From Crocinitomicaceae bacterium (GTDB lineage Bacteria; Bacteroidota; Bacteroidia; Flavobacteriales_D; Crocinitomicaceae), in NCBI GenBank assembly GCA_028689775.1, contig JAQVCM010000023.1:1-41443 (forward strand): a stretch of 41,443 nt of DNA. The letters run 5' to 3'. Every line of letters begins with the position of its first letter. Positions within the stretch are counted from its first letter, which is position 1. Below the pieces are notes generated by a model. It made no database searches and was not told the origin of the DNA. It saw only the letters and a program-made list of their open reading frames with translations. A program made the position numbers and the translations under genes. Of the stretch, positions 7,302-15,563 are shown in pieces.

Positions 7302-8771
7302 ATGTTTTCGACCAATATTACTATTTTAATTAATCCTAGAATCTTGATTAAAAGTGTTTTAATTGTCTTTATATTTGTTTTTACTTTAGGGTGTAAATCA
7401 AAAAGTGAAAACCAGCAAGTTGACACATCAGCTTCGTCATCGATGAACCAAATGGATTTGACGGATATTTTGATGAATGGTAAATTGGTGATTTTAGCAG
7501 AAAATAGTTCTACTTCTTATTTCATCTATCGGGGTAGAAAAATGGGATTTGAATATGAAATTCTAAAAGAATTTGCTTCTGATTTGGGTGTCGAACTAGA
7601 GGTTAAATTAATTGATGACCTCAATGAAGCCAACGAAATGCTAAATGCTGGTGAAGGCGATTTGATTGCTTGCAACTATACCATTTCAAACGATAGAAAG
7701 AAAGTCATTGATTTTTCTGTTCCCTTTTTAAAAACCAATCAAGTTTTGGTTCAGCGGAAACCAGATGGTTGGGAGAAGATGACTGCGAAAGAAATTTCAG
7801 CAAAATTAATAAACGATCCTACTCAACTTGCCAAAAAACGAATTCACGTTTGGGAAGGTTCAACCTATTATCGTCGCTTGATGAATCTACAAGAAGAAAT
7901 TGGCGATACCATCTACATCCAAGCAGAAACAGGAGATGTAAGTTCGGAGGATTTGATTGAAAATGTTTCGGAAGGGTTGATTGATTATACGGTTGTCGAA
8001 AAAAACGTTGCTCAAATCAATAGTCAGTTTTTAGACAACATCGATGTTCACCTTGGAGTTAGTGTGAAACAGAAAATTGCCTTCGGATTGCGGAAAACGA
8101 GCCCATTATTGAAAGCACGTTTAGATCAATGGCTATCCAACTACATCGAAAAGCCATCTTTCAAATACCTGAAAAGAAAATATTTTGATTTACCTCAGAT
8201 TGCTTCACGTTCCAACGATTCTTTCTTGAGTGTTAAAGGTGGTCCATTGTCAAAGTTTGATCATTTATTTAAGAAAACAGCTTCCAAACACGGTTGGGAT
8301 TGGACGCTTTTAGCTTCTATTTCTTATCAAGAATCTAGATTCAATCCAGAAGCAAACGGAATGGGTGGAGCGTATGGATTGATGCAATTTATGCCTGAAA
8401 TAGGACCTGTTTTCAATGTGTATCCATCGTCAACTCCAGAAGTTCAAATTGAAGGTGGTATGAAATTACTGCTGCGTATTTACAATTTATGGAAAGACAT
8501 TCCCGTGGAAGAAGATCGCATTAAGTTTACCCTGGCTTCCTACAATTCAGGTGCGAGTCACGTGCAAGATGCGCAACGATTGGCTGCTAAACACGGATTG
8601 AATTCAAAAGTTTGGGATGATGAAGTAGAAGTGATGATGAAAAATCTTTCGAAAAAGGAATATTACCGAGATCCTGTCGTTCAAAGTGGAGCTGCAAGAG
8701 GTGTTCACACCGCCAAATATGTTCAAACTATTTACGCAAGATATTTGTCTTACAAGTCGCTGTTTCGCTAG
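7302..8771 (+). CDS. MltF-like lytic murein transglycosylase lipoprotein
   Basis: A 489-residue two-domain envelope protein. A hydrophobic N-terminal segment ends in the lipobox TLGC with Cys31, so it is probably a lipoprotein. Residues about 57-290 form a periplasmic solute-binding-protein type 3 domain (GRKMGFEYEILKEFASDLG, NYTISNDRKKVIDFSVPF). Residues about 320-470 form an SLT lytic transglycosylase domain, with catalytic Glu344 in SYQESRFNP, then GAYGLMQFMP and LASYNSGASH. This is the MltF architecture, which cleaves peptidoglycan glycan strands with anhydro-muramyl products. It starts 17 bp after acpH. The stretch before Cys31 is longer than a usual lipoprotein signal. Confidence 0.9.
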   Translation: MFSTNITILINPRILIKSVLIVFIFVFTLGCKSKSENQQVDTSASSSMNQMDLTDILMNGKLVILAENSSTSYFIYRGRKMGFEYEILKEFASDLGVELEVKLIDDLNEANEMLNAGEGDLIACNYTISNDRKKVIDFSVPFLKTNQVLVQRKPDGWEKMTAKEISAKLINDPTQLAKKRIHVWEGSTYYRRLMNLQEEIGDTIYIQAETGDVSSEDLIENVSEGLIDYTVVEKNVAQINSQFLDNIDVHLGVSVKQKIAFGLRKTSPLLKARLDQWLSNYIEKPSFKYLKRKYFDLPQIASRSNDSFLSVKGGPLSKFDHLFKKTASKHGWDWTLLASISYQESRFNPEANGMGGAYGLMQFMPEIGPVFNVYPSSTPEVQIEGGMKLLLRIYNLWKDIPVEEDRIKFTLASYNSGASHVQDAQRLAAKHGLNSKVWDDEVEVMMKNLSKKEYYRDPVVQSGAARGVHTAKYVQTIYARYLSYKSLFR

Positions 8772-8797
8772 CATTTTGTAATTTAGCAAAAAACGAA

Positions 8798-9709
8798 ATC
8801 ATCAAAAAATTAATCGTCATTCAAGGTCCTACAGCAAGTGGGAAAACCGCTTTGGGAATTGCCTTGGCTAAACATTGGAATACAGTTGTGTTGTCGGCAG
8901 ATTCTCGGCAGTTTTACAAAGAAACTTCCATTGGAACTGCTAAGCCGAGCTTGGAAGAACAGGCTGGTATTCAACACTTTTTCGTTGATTCACATTCGAT
9001 TCATAATCCTTTATCCTCTGCTCAATATGAAAAACAAGCTTTGACTCTGTTAGAGCAGGAATTTAAGAAACACGATGTCATTTTGATGGTTGGTGGTTCT
9101 GGAATGTTCGTCGATGCGTTGTGTTACGGTTTAGATGATATTCCGCACGATGTTGATGTGAAGAATGAGTTGAATCAAGAGTTTGAACAAAACGGATTAG
9201 CAGCTTTATTGATAGAATTGAAAGCGAAAGATCCAGTATATTTCGAATCAACCGATTTAAAAAATCCGGTTCGAATCATCAGAGCGTTAGAAGTAATTCG
9301 AATCAGCGGAAAAACCTATTCCAGTTATCAGAAATTTCAACCACAAACGCGAGATTTTGAAATTCACAAGTTTGTAATTGATTTACCGCGAGAATATTTA
9401 TATCAGCGAATCAATCACCGAGTTGGTTTGATGATGAAAGCAGGATTGTTAGAAGAAGTTAGGGAGTTAATTCCGTATCAAGATTTACAAACTTTGAATA
9501 CAGTTGGTTATTCAGAATTGTTCAGCCATTTAAGAAACGAATTTGATTTGGAGCGGGCAATCGAACTGATTCAGCAAAATACCAGAAGATACGCCAAAAG
9601 GCAACTTACATGGTTTCGACGAGATCCAAAAAATCAATGGATTTCAGAGACAGATTTTGATTTACAATTTCAATACGTTTTAAATCACGTTCAATTAGAT
9701 TCTAAATAG
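8798..9709 (+). CDS. miaA: tRNA dimethylallyltransferase, start codon non-canonical
   Basis: MiaA transfers dimethylallyl from DMAPP to A37 of tRNAs reading UNN codons. The frame carries GPTASGKT (the P-loop), VLSADSRQFYKE, GTAKPS, VGGSGMFVDAL, PVRIIRALEV and QNTRRYAKRQLTWFRRD, all characteristic. The P-loop is encoded at about 8825-8848, upstream of the first in-frame ATG/GTG/TTG (TTG 8852), so the real start must be earlier. The in-frame text there reads NEIIKKLIVIQ, with no ATG, GTG or TTG for well over 100 bp upstream. I place the start at ATC 8798 (8801 is equally possible), giving about 303 residues, normal for MiaA. An altered start codon or a sequence error are alternatives. It is last in the bioA operon. 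Confidence 0.88.
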   Translation: MIKKLIVIQGPTASGKTALGIALAKHWNTVVLSADSRQFYKETSIGTAKPSLEEQAGIQHFFVDSHSIHNPLSSAQYEKQALTLLEQEFKKHDVILMVGGSGMFVDALCYGLDDIPHDVDVKNELNQEFEQNGLAALLIELKAKDPVYFESTDLKNPVRIIRALEVIRISGKTYSSYQKFQPQTRDFEIHKFVIDLPREYLYQRINHRVGLMMKAGLLEEVRELIPYQDLQTLNTVGYSELFSHLRNEFDLERAIELIQQNTRRYAKRQLTWFRRDPKNQWISETDFDLQFQYVLNHVQLDSK

Positions 9710-9726
9710 ATTGAATAACAAGGCTT

Positions 9727-9734
9727 TAATTTTG
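9727..9734 (+). promoter_or_regulatory. -7 element before the ABC transporter genes
   Basis: TAATTTTG fits TAnnTTTG and lies 50 bp before the ATG of the ATPase gene, in a 75-bp gap after miaA. No good -33 element is visible at normal spacing. Confidence 0.45.
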
Positions 9735-9784
9735 TGGAATGATTATTGAAATCACCCCATTGACAACTAGAAAATAATTGAATT

Positions 9785-10426
9785 ATGGACATTACCTTTC
9801 AAACCATTATGCCAATACCTTTGGCATCTATACAACATCAAAAAGACAGTATTTGGGGCAATGACTTTGTATTAACGCAAGGTAAAAAGATTCTTTTAAA
9901 TGCTTCTTCCGGAAAAGGGAAATCTACTTTTACCAATTTAATACTAGGTTTAAGAAAAGATTATGACGGGAAATTGTTGTACAACAAGCAAGATACTTCT
10001 CAATTTACCTCGGATGAATGGACTTCCATCAGACAAAAAGACATTGCAGTTGTTTTCCAGGATTTACAACTTTTTCCAAGTTTGACAGTGAAAGAGAATT
10101 TACAATTAAAAAGCAATTTAACAGGCACTTTTAACGATAATGAGTTATTGGAAATGTTGAAAACGCTCGAAATAGAAGATAAATGGAATCAGCCGTGTGG
10201 ATTGCTTTCCATGGGTCAACAACAACGAGTAGCTATCATCCGTGCATTGTCTCAACCTTTTAAATGGTTGATTTTAGACGAGCCTTTTTCGCATTTGGAT
10301 GAAGAAAATACGCAACGTAGTTTAAAATTAATCAATGAGCGTTGCGATCAACTGCAAGCAGGATTTGTGCTCACATCTTTGGGTGATAGTCACCAATTTA
10401 ACTATGATCAAGAACTCAAACTATAA
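9785..10426 (+). CDS. ABC transporter ATP-binding protein, LolD-like
   Basis: A 213-residue ATPase. Walker A is A40-S-S-G-K-G-K-S-T48, with alanine in place of the usual first glycine. The Q-loop is VVFQDLQLF (near 91), the signature is LSMGQ (141-145) and Walker B is WLILDEPF with Asp165-Glu166. The switch histidine is not at its usual place: the strand after Walker B reads FVLTSLGDSH, with serine or leucine where HD normally stands and a histidine five residues later. It precedes an FtsX/MacB-like permease by 3 bp, so the two form one transporter or mechanotransmission complex. ATG 9785 gives an N-terminus slightly longer than LolD; the second Met (residue 9) is possible. Confidence 0.85.
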   Translation: MDITFQTIMPIPLASIQHQKDSIWGNDFVLTQGKKILLNASSGKGKSTFTNLILGLRKDYDGKLLYNKQDTSQFTSDEWTSIRQKDIAVVFQDLQLFPSLTVKENLQLKSNLTGTFNDNELLEMLKTLEIEDKWNQPCGLLSMGQQQRVAIIRALSQPFKWLILDEPFSHLDEENTQRSLKLINERCDQLQAGFVLTSLGDSHQFNYDQELKL

Positions 10427-10429
10427 GTT

Positions 10430-11605
10430 ATGTTGAATAAATTATTATTTAGAAACCAAGAACGTAAGCAATTAAACATTGCGATTGTTGGTTCTCTCTT
10501 AGGAATTACCTTCCTAATTACATCCATTCATTATTTGATTAAAGTGAATGAATTTGGGAAAGGAGCCGATGTTTTGGGTCCAAATACCATCATCGTTCAG
10601 AAAAAAGTATCCAATTTAAATACCTTGAACATTGCAAAAACGGACTTTTCCATCGTAGAAATTGAAGCCATCCAAAAGGAAAAATTTGTCTTAGATGTGA
10701 AGCCGGTTGTTAGTAATAATTTCAATGTTTCTTTTGAAACTGCTGATCCTTTGGTTCCAAGATTTCGTTCAGATGTGTTCATTCAGACCGTTGACCCGAG
10801 TTTCTTGGATGTAAAGTCTGACAAGTGGCATTGGAAAGAAGAGGACGAGTATGTGCCAATTATCTTGCCTCGTGATTTCTTGGTGATGTTGAATACCTTC
10901 ATGAGTGCAAGTGGAATTCCGCAAGTTTCTGATGATTTAGCAAAGCAGATTAAATTCAGATTTACTTTGTCAAATGACTCTGGAAAAGAGTGGGTGGATG
11001 CTCGAATCATTGGATTTACCAATGAAGTGGCTTCCATTTTGGTTCCTGAAACCTTCATGACTTTTGGAAATCAAAAATATGGAGATGAAACGGAGGCTAA
11101 AATCACCCAAATTATGATTTCTAGTAAAGAGAATGGTTTTGGATTGGTTGAAGAAATGGTTAAAACCAAACATTTGGAATCCAAAAGCTCTCAAATGATT
11201 GTCGGTCGCTTGAAAAGTATGGTTGGAACTTTAATTTTAGTTGTTTTAGGAATCTCGATTTTGGCAGTTTTTCTTTCTGGCTTGGTTCTCATTCAATATG
11301 CTCAATTGCTGATGTCGCGCAACGCCTATGAAGTCAGAACATTGCTTCGGATTGGGTATCCAGCGAAGCAATTAATACGTTCCTTTTTTGTCTATTTCTT
11401 GAAGATTTTTGGATGGATTACCTTGCTAGGTTTCGGCATGTTCTTCGTTTTCAAATTGTTTCTCGATTCAATGTTTGAAGATGGCGGATTGTACATCGAT
11501 AAAGGAATTACGATGATCAGCATTTTGGCTTTAGTTCTTGCATATACGGTCTTCGCAATCGCGAGTTTTGTCAATGCGAAAAAAGGAGTTTACAAACAGT
11601 TTTGA
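10430..11605 (+). CDS. FtsX/MacB-type ABC permease
   Basis: A 391-residue membrane protein with the MacB/LolC topology. One transmembrane helix is near residues 18-38 (NIAIVGSLLGITFLITSIHYLI), followed by a large periplasmic domain (about 40-260). Three C-terminal helices follow: about 265-290 (LILVVLGISILAVFLSGLVLI), about 320-345 and about 360-385. Proteins of this type use ATP hydrolysis by the partner ATPase to pull lipoproteins or transmit force across the membrane, not to move solute through a channel. It begins 3 bp after the ATPase stop. The exact substrate is unknown; there is no adaptor or outer membrane factor nearby. Confidence 0.85.
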   Translation: MLNKLLFRNQERKQLNIAIVGSLLGITFLITSIHYLIKVNEFGKGADVLGPNTIIVQKKVSNLNTLNIAKTDFSIVEIEAIQKEKFVLDVKPVVSNNFNVSFETADPLVPRFRSDVFIQTVDPSFLDVKSDKWHWKEEDEYVPIILPRDFLVMLNTFMSASGIPQVSDDLAKQIKFRFTLSNDSGKEWVDARIIGFTNEVASILVPETFMTFGNQKYGDETEAKITQIMISSKENGFGLVEEMVKTKHLESKSSQMIVGRLKSMVGTLILVVLGISILAVFLSGLVLIQYAQLLMSRNAYEVRTLLRIGYPAKQLIRSFFVYFLKIFGWITLLGFGMFFVFKLFLDSMFEDGGLYIDKGITMISILALVLAYTVFAIASFVNAKKGVYKQF

Positions 11606-11647
11606 TAAACTTCCTGCGTTAAAAAGCTGTTAATGTTGACATCTTTA

Positions 11648-11655
11648 TATCTTTG
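11648..11655 (+). promoter_or_regulatory. -7 element before the TlpA-like gene
   Basis: TATCTTTG matches TAnnTTTG, 52 bp before the ATG at 11708, in a 102-bp gap that follows the permease gene. Confidence 0.5.
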
Positions 11656-11707
11656 TAACGTCTATTAAATATAAATTCATACCAAATATTAAAATAGAAA
11701 GAAAACT

Positions 11708-13294
11708 ATGAAACAATTGATAGTATTGGCGTTTATCGCAATTTCATGGGTCGGTTATTCTCAAAAAAGTAAACCAACTCCTGTAACTTCACAAAAATCA
11801 AAACCTTCAGCAGAGGCTTCTCGAAAAATTCAAATAAAAGTGAATGGTGAAAAGGATACGACCGTTTTCTTGATTAAATATTATGGAAAAAACTTATTGT
11901 ATGCAGATACAGCCGAAATGAAGAACGGTTTGGTTGTTTTTGATGGTAAAAAACAAATTCCAGGAATTATTGGATTGCTTCTTCCTGGTCAGCGTTACTT
12001 TGAATTTATTTACAACAATGAAGAAATTAATTTAGAGACCAAAGGACCTGATTTTATGAAGAACATGAAAATCAATAAATCGGTTGAAAATAAGATTTTT
12101 AGTGATTACATTGCGTACATAACCGCACAAAAAGTAATTGCAAACGAATATTCTTTTAACAGAGAGAAACTAAATAAAGAAGATCCTGAATATACAATTT
12201 GGTCGGCTAAAATTGACAGTGTTTCAAGAGAAGTAGAAAACTATCAACTAAAATTGATTCAATCTGATGACAATAAATTAGTTTCTAAAATTGTTAAACT
12301 ATCGATGGATATCAAAATTCCTGAAACACCAAAAAAAGAGGATGGAACACCAATTTCAACGGATTTTGCGTACCATTATTTCAGAGATCATTATTTTGAC
12401 AATTTAGATATCAAAGACGACCGATTGGTGAATACACCGATTTTTCATAATAAATTAGATTATTTTTTCAGTGATAAGATGTTGATGCAACAGCCTGATA
12501 CCATTATCAAATTTGCGATTTTGTTTTTAGATAAACTGGATCAAAAATCAGAAATGTTTAAATATTCTTTGACACACATCACCTCGACTTTTGAAAAATC
12601 CAAAATCATGGGAATGGATAAAGTGTTTGTGATGATGGGCGAACGTTATTATTGTTCTAAAAATAGCGAAGGTAAATCGCCAGCATACTGGATGACGGAA
12701 ACGAAACAAAAAGAATTATGTGATAAAGTAAGGATAAACTTGAATCTAGTTCAAGGTGTTCGGCCTCCAAATGTAACTTTGAGAGATACAACAGATGTGG
12801 TTTGGAAAGATTTTTACAGTTTGAAATCAGATTATACCATTCTGTATTTTTGGGAACCAGATTGCGGACACTGTAAAGTTTCTACACCAAAGCTTCAAAA
12901 ATTATACGAAGAGAAATTGAAAGCTAGAAACGTAGAAGTTTTTGGAATCAGTAAAGCAATAGGAGATGATTTTGGAAAATGGAAAAAATTCATTGCTAAA
13001 AATAAATTATCCTTCATCAATGTTGCGTTGACGGATAAATTGTACAGAGAAGCAACGGAAGATGCTCGACAATTTGTGCCAAAATTCACTTCTCTAGAAG
13101 CTTTGAATTTTCAAGACACCTATGACATTGCATCCACACCAAGACTTTTTATCTTAGATAAAGACAAAAAAATAATCGGAAAAGGATTGTCAATTTCACA
13201 ATTAGAAGACTTTATGGATCGCGTTCAAAACATCAAAGATGCTCCGAAAGTGATTAAAGAAGATAAAGAATCAGATGCAAATGAAATGCATTAA
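11708..13294 (+). CDS. Secreted TlpA/ResA-like thioredoxin-fold protein
   Basis: A 528-residue protein with a signal peptide (MKQLIVLAFIAISWVGYSQ). The N-terminal part, roughly residues 35-110, resembles DUF4369-type beta domains that precede thioredoxins in Bacteroidota. A long helical middle (110-350, DUF5106-like) follows. The thioredoxin domain starts near residue 370 with TILYFWEPDCGHCKVSTP, with active-site Cys386-Gly-His-Cys389. Later family features are VFGISKAIGDD and the cis-proline region DIASTPRLFILD. It should act as a periplasmic or outer-membrane-facing disulphide oxidoreductase. It has its own TAnnTTTG element and an intrinsic terminator directly after it, so it is probably monocistronic. 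Confidence 0.85.
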   Translation: MKQLIVLAFIAISWVGYSQKSKPTPVTSQKSKPSAEASRKIQIKVNGEKDTTVFLIKYYGKNLLYADTAEMKNGLVVFDGKKQIPGIIGLLLPGQRYFEFIYNNEEINLETKGPDFMKNMKINKSVENKIFSDYIAYITAQKVIANEYSFNREKLNKEDPEYTIWSAKIDSVSREVENYQLKLIQSDDNKLVSKIVKLSMDIKIPETPKKEDGTPISTDFAYHYFRDHYFDNLDIKDDRLVNTPIFHNKLDYFFSDKMLMQQPDTIIKFAILFLDKLDQKSEMFKYSLTHITSTFEKSKIMGMDKVFVMMGERYYCSKNSEGKSPAYWMTETKQKELCDKVRINLNLVQGVRPPNVTLRDTTDVVWKDFYSLKSDYTILYFWEPDCGHCKVSTPKLQKLYEEKLKARNVEVFGISKAIGDDFGKWKKFIAKNKLSFINVALTDKLYREATEDARQFVPKFTSLEALNFQDTYDIASTPRLFILDKDKKIIGKGLSISQLEDFMDRVQNIKDAPKVIKEDKESDANEMH

Positions 13295-13319
13295 ATAAAT
13301 AGCTTAGATTTTTAAATAA

Positions 13320-13345
13320 GGCTCGTTGGATAAACGAGCCTTTTT
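13320..13345 (+). terminator. Intrinsic terminator of the TlpA-like gene
   Basis: GGCTCGTT, 5-nt loop, AACGAGCC, then TTTTT. The stem is a perfect 8 bp and starts 25 bp after the stop codon. Confidence 0.9.
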
Positions 13346-13402
13346 AATTGAAACAAATTCCTACTTGGCAGTACTCATTTTTTCGTTCATTGAATTTAGC
13401 GC

Positions 13403-13436
13403 AAAAAAAAGCTTGACGATCATTCGCCAAGCTTTT
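13403..13436 (-). terminator. Intrinsic terminator of the aminotransferase gene
   Basis: Read on the minus strand: AAAAGCTTGGCGAA, a short loop, then TCGTCAAGCTTTTTTTT. The stem has one mismatch. It lies 23 bp beyond the stop of the minus-strand aminotransferase and faces the plus-strand terminator at 13320-13345. Confidence 0.85.
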
Positions 13437-13458
13437 CTATACAGAGTGAATATCAAAA

Positions 13459-14742
13459 TTATTTCAATTTTGATATCGCATTTCTTAAGTTCGAAATAAT
13501 TACTGGAACATCTGCTTCAGCACATGTACCAACAGACATTCTAAACCAAGCAGATTCTTCTGAAGCACCGAATGCATAGAAAGGAACTACAGCAACTTTG
13601 GCTTCATCCAAAATGTATTTTGTAATGTCTCTCGTCGTTGCCAAAACCGTTCCTGATTCTGTTGTTTTTCCGTGTAAATCAAATTTAATTGTCAAGTAAA
13701 TAGCAGCTTGTGGTGCAATTGCATCTACTGCAAGTCCTTCTGATTTCATGGCCTGAAATCCTTCGTATAAACCTTTTAAACGTTTGTATACTTCATCTCT
13801 TTGTATGTCCATGTATTGATCGTAGGCAGTACTGTTCAAATATTTCGCGGTTGCCAGTTGCTCTGGTTTTGGTGCCCAAGCTCCCATGTGCGAAAGCAAG
13901 GATTTCATTTTAGAAACAATTAATTTTGGTCCCATCGTCCAACCAACTCGCAAACCAGTTGCAGATAGGGATTTGGAAATACCATCCACAAAAACAGTGT
14001 ATTCTTTCATTTCTGGACGTAAAACAACTGGATTGTAATGTTTTGTGTCGCCCATCATCAATTGCCAATAGATTTGGTCATACATCAAGTAAACTGGTTT
14101 TTGAGAATCACCTCTGCGACGGTTTTCAGCTAAAATAAGATCGCAAATTTCTTCCAATCCTTCTTTTGTAAAAACAGTTCCTGTTGGATTTTGAGGAGAA
14201 CAAACTGAAATTAAAGTAACCTTTTGAATGTGTGGCGCAATGTCTTTTGCTGAAAGCATGAAGTGATCTTCCGCTTTTGCTTCAATGATGATTGAATTCA
14301 CATCGTTTAAACTCGCATATTGACTGTTATTCCAAGATGGAACCGCAAATAAAACAGTATCTTCTGGATCAACCAAGGTTCTGAAAATACAGTAAATGAT
14401 GGGACGAGCACCGCCAGAAATTAAAATTTCATCGGTTGCATAGTCTAAATCACCTTTCTCTTTTAAGAAACTAGAAACAGCTTGTCTCAACTCTAGCATT
14501 CCATCAGCAGCAGGATAATTGGTTTGATCATCCTCGTACTCATCAATGATGTATTGTTTTAATTCTGCTGGAATCGGAAATTGCTTTGGATTAAAATCTC
14601 CAATCGTCATGTTGAAAATTTTCTCACCTTGTTTTATTTTTTCATTTACTTCTCCAGCCAACTTAATGATTTCAGAACCAATGATGTTCTCAGCTAATTT
14701 TGAGATTTTGGATACCGCGTGATTTCCTGTTTTATTGTCCAT
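13459..14742 (-). CDS. Class I PLP-dependent aminotransferase
   Basis: With the start at ATG 14742 (MDNKTGNHAVSKISKLAENI) the product has 427 residues and is a fold-type I aminotransferase of the aspartate/alanine group. Typical features are GDFNPKQFPIP, NYPAADGMLELRQAV, ISGGARPIIYCIFRTL, CSPQNPTGTVF (substrate binding), MYDQIYWQL, DGISKSLSATGLRVGW (the PLP lysine in SKS) and the C-terminal WFRMSVGT arginine. The open frame extends upstream to 14898, but that part is low-complexity and unlike the family, and GAAAGAAAA stands just before 14742. The amino donor cannot be told from sequence; aspartate:2-oxoglutarate is most likely. Confidence 0.88.
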   Translation of the reverse strand: MDNKTGNHAVSKISKLAENIIGSEIIKLAGEVNEKIKQGEKIFNMTIGDFNPKQFPIPAELKQYIIDEYEDDQTNYPAADGMLELRQAVSSFLKEKGDLDYATDEILISGGARPIIYCIFRTLVDPEDTVLFAVPSWNNSQYASLNDVNSIIIEAKAEDHFMLSAKDIAPHIQKVTLISVCSPQNPTGTVFTKEGLEEICDLILAENRRRGDSQKPVYLMYDQIYWQLMMGDTKHYNPVVLRPEMKEYTVFVDGISKSLSATGLRVGWTMGPKLIVSKMKSLLSHMGAWAPKPEQLATAKYLNSTAYDQYMDIQRDEVYKRLKGLYEGFQAMKSEGLAVDAIAPQAAIYLTIKFDLHGKTTESGTVLATTRDITKYILDEAKVAVVPFYAFGASEESAWFRMSVGTCAEADVPVIISNLRNAISKLK

Positions 14743-14915
14743 CGTTTTTCTTTCAAAATTATGAAAAATAAGTGAATTAGCTTGCCTTGAACTTGAAAGA
14801 TTGGAGGAATAAATGAACGAGCAGCAAAAATTAATCAAACGCTTATTTTGAAACAGAAAAGAATGGATGGTAAGCACGAAGAGATAGGTGTTAAGCAATG
14901 ATTAGTCGTTTGACC

Positions 14916-14923
14916 CAAAAGTA
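14916..14923 (-). promoter_or_regulatory. -7 element for the aminotransferase
   Basis: Minus-strand TACTTTTG matches TAnnTTTG, 174 bp upstream of the chosen ATG. The intervening sequence would be a long untranslated leader; I see no clear structure in it. Confidence 0.4.
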
Positions 14924-14974
14924 CTTACACGTTTAAACAGTGAATCTACCCTCTGAAATATTCCAAAAATCTGC

Positions 14975-15048
14975 CATCCGATACCTATCATCCGATACCT
15001 ATCATCCGATACCTATCGGATCAACCTATCATCCGATACCTATCGGAT
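14975..15048. repeat. Cluster of CATCCGATACCTAT palindromic repeats
   Basis: The unit CATCCGATACCTAT occurs four times, starting at 14975, 14989, 15003 and 15030. The last two continue to ATCCGATACCTATCGGAT, an 8+2+8 perfect palindrome (15004-15021 and 15031-15048). The cluster lies in the 326-bp gap between the aminotransferase start and the end of the minus-strand 15069-15563 gene. There it could form hairpins at the 3' end of that operon's mRNA. Similar CCGATA...TATCGG palindromes are dispersed intergenic repeats in Flavobacteria. I see no spacers or cas genes, so it is not CRISPR. Confidence 0.8.
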
Positions 15049-15068
15049 TAATCTAAAATCTACCCAAT

Positions 15069-15563
15069 CTAATTTTTTCCAAATGAATGAATGTCGTTGT
15101 GTCGTTCTTCAATTCCATCTTTCACTTTTTTGATCACTTGCGCCAAAATAAAAAGATCTTGCGTTGCATTTGTTTTAAGCCAGATCCAAGAATCCTTTTC
15201 GTTTTCTACCGCCATGGCGATGTGGTATAAAAGGTCTAGTTTATTTATTAACAACCATTTCTGTGCTTTTTTACTTCCTTCTGCCGCATGAATCATGGCC
15301 ATTAAATGCTGGTATCCATTCTTCATCAACCAAGCTCGCGCTTCGTCGTTGAGGTGGATAGCAGAACAGGAAATGGTTAATTCAGGATAACCGTTGTCAC
15401 TCAACCAAGATAAAAACTCTTGATCTCCCTCAATTGCTTTCACCCACGCCAAAATGATTTTCGGATGATAATTCATCGATTTCATGGGGATGATCTTACT
15501 GGAATCTTCAGGGGTTTCCTGAATCGTTTCTTTCTTCTTTTTAAACCAACTAAACATTTGCAT
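15069..15563 (-). CDS. Uncharacterised small repeat protein
   Basis: A 164-residue soluble protein that I do not recognise. After a basic N-terminus (FSWFKKKKE) it shows about four degenerate helical units of about 33 residues. Each ends in a W-(L/I)-xx-(N/K) motif: EFLSWLSDNGYPEL, EARAWLMKNGYQHL, KAQKWLLINKLDLL and DSWIWLKTNATQDL. The spacing suggests a HEAT-like or ankyrin-like helical solenoid, probably for protein binding. It overlaps the end of the SpmA/SpmB-like membrane gene (starts at 15563 or 15557; that gene stops at 15550), so it is translationally coupled to it and may be its cytosolic partner. Confidence 0.65.
   Translation of the reverse strand: MQMFSWFKKKKETIQETPEDSSKIIPMKSMNYHPKIILAWVKAIEGDQEFLSWLSDNGYPELTISCSAIHLNDEARAWLMKNGYQHLMAMIHAAEGSKKAQKWLLINKLDLLYHIAMAVENEKDSWIWLKTNATQDLFILAQVIKKVKDGIEERHNDIHSFGKN

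Noticed and set aside
14743-14898. N-terminal extension of the aminotransferase to TTG 14898
   Set aside because: The 52 extra residues are low-complexity and unlike the family, a purine-rich ribosome binding site precedes 14742, and the promoter element at 14916-14923 would leave no leader.
14975-15048. CRISPR array
   Set aside because: Only four short units, with no spacers of constant length and no cas genes; the units are palindromic dispersed repeats.
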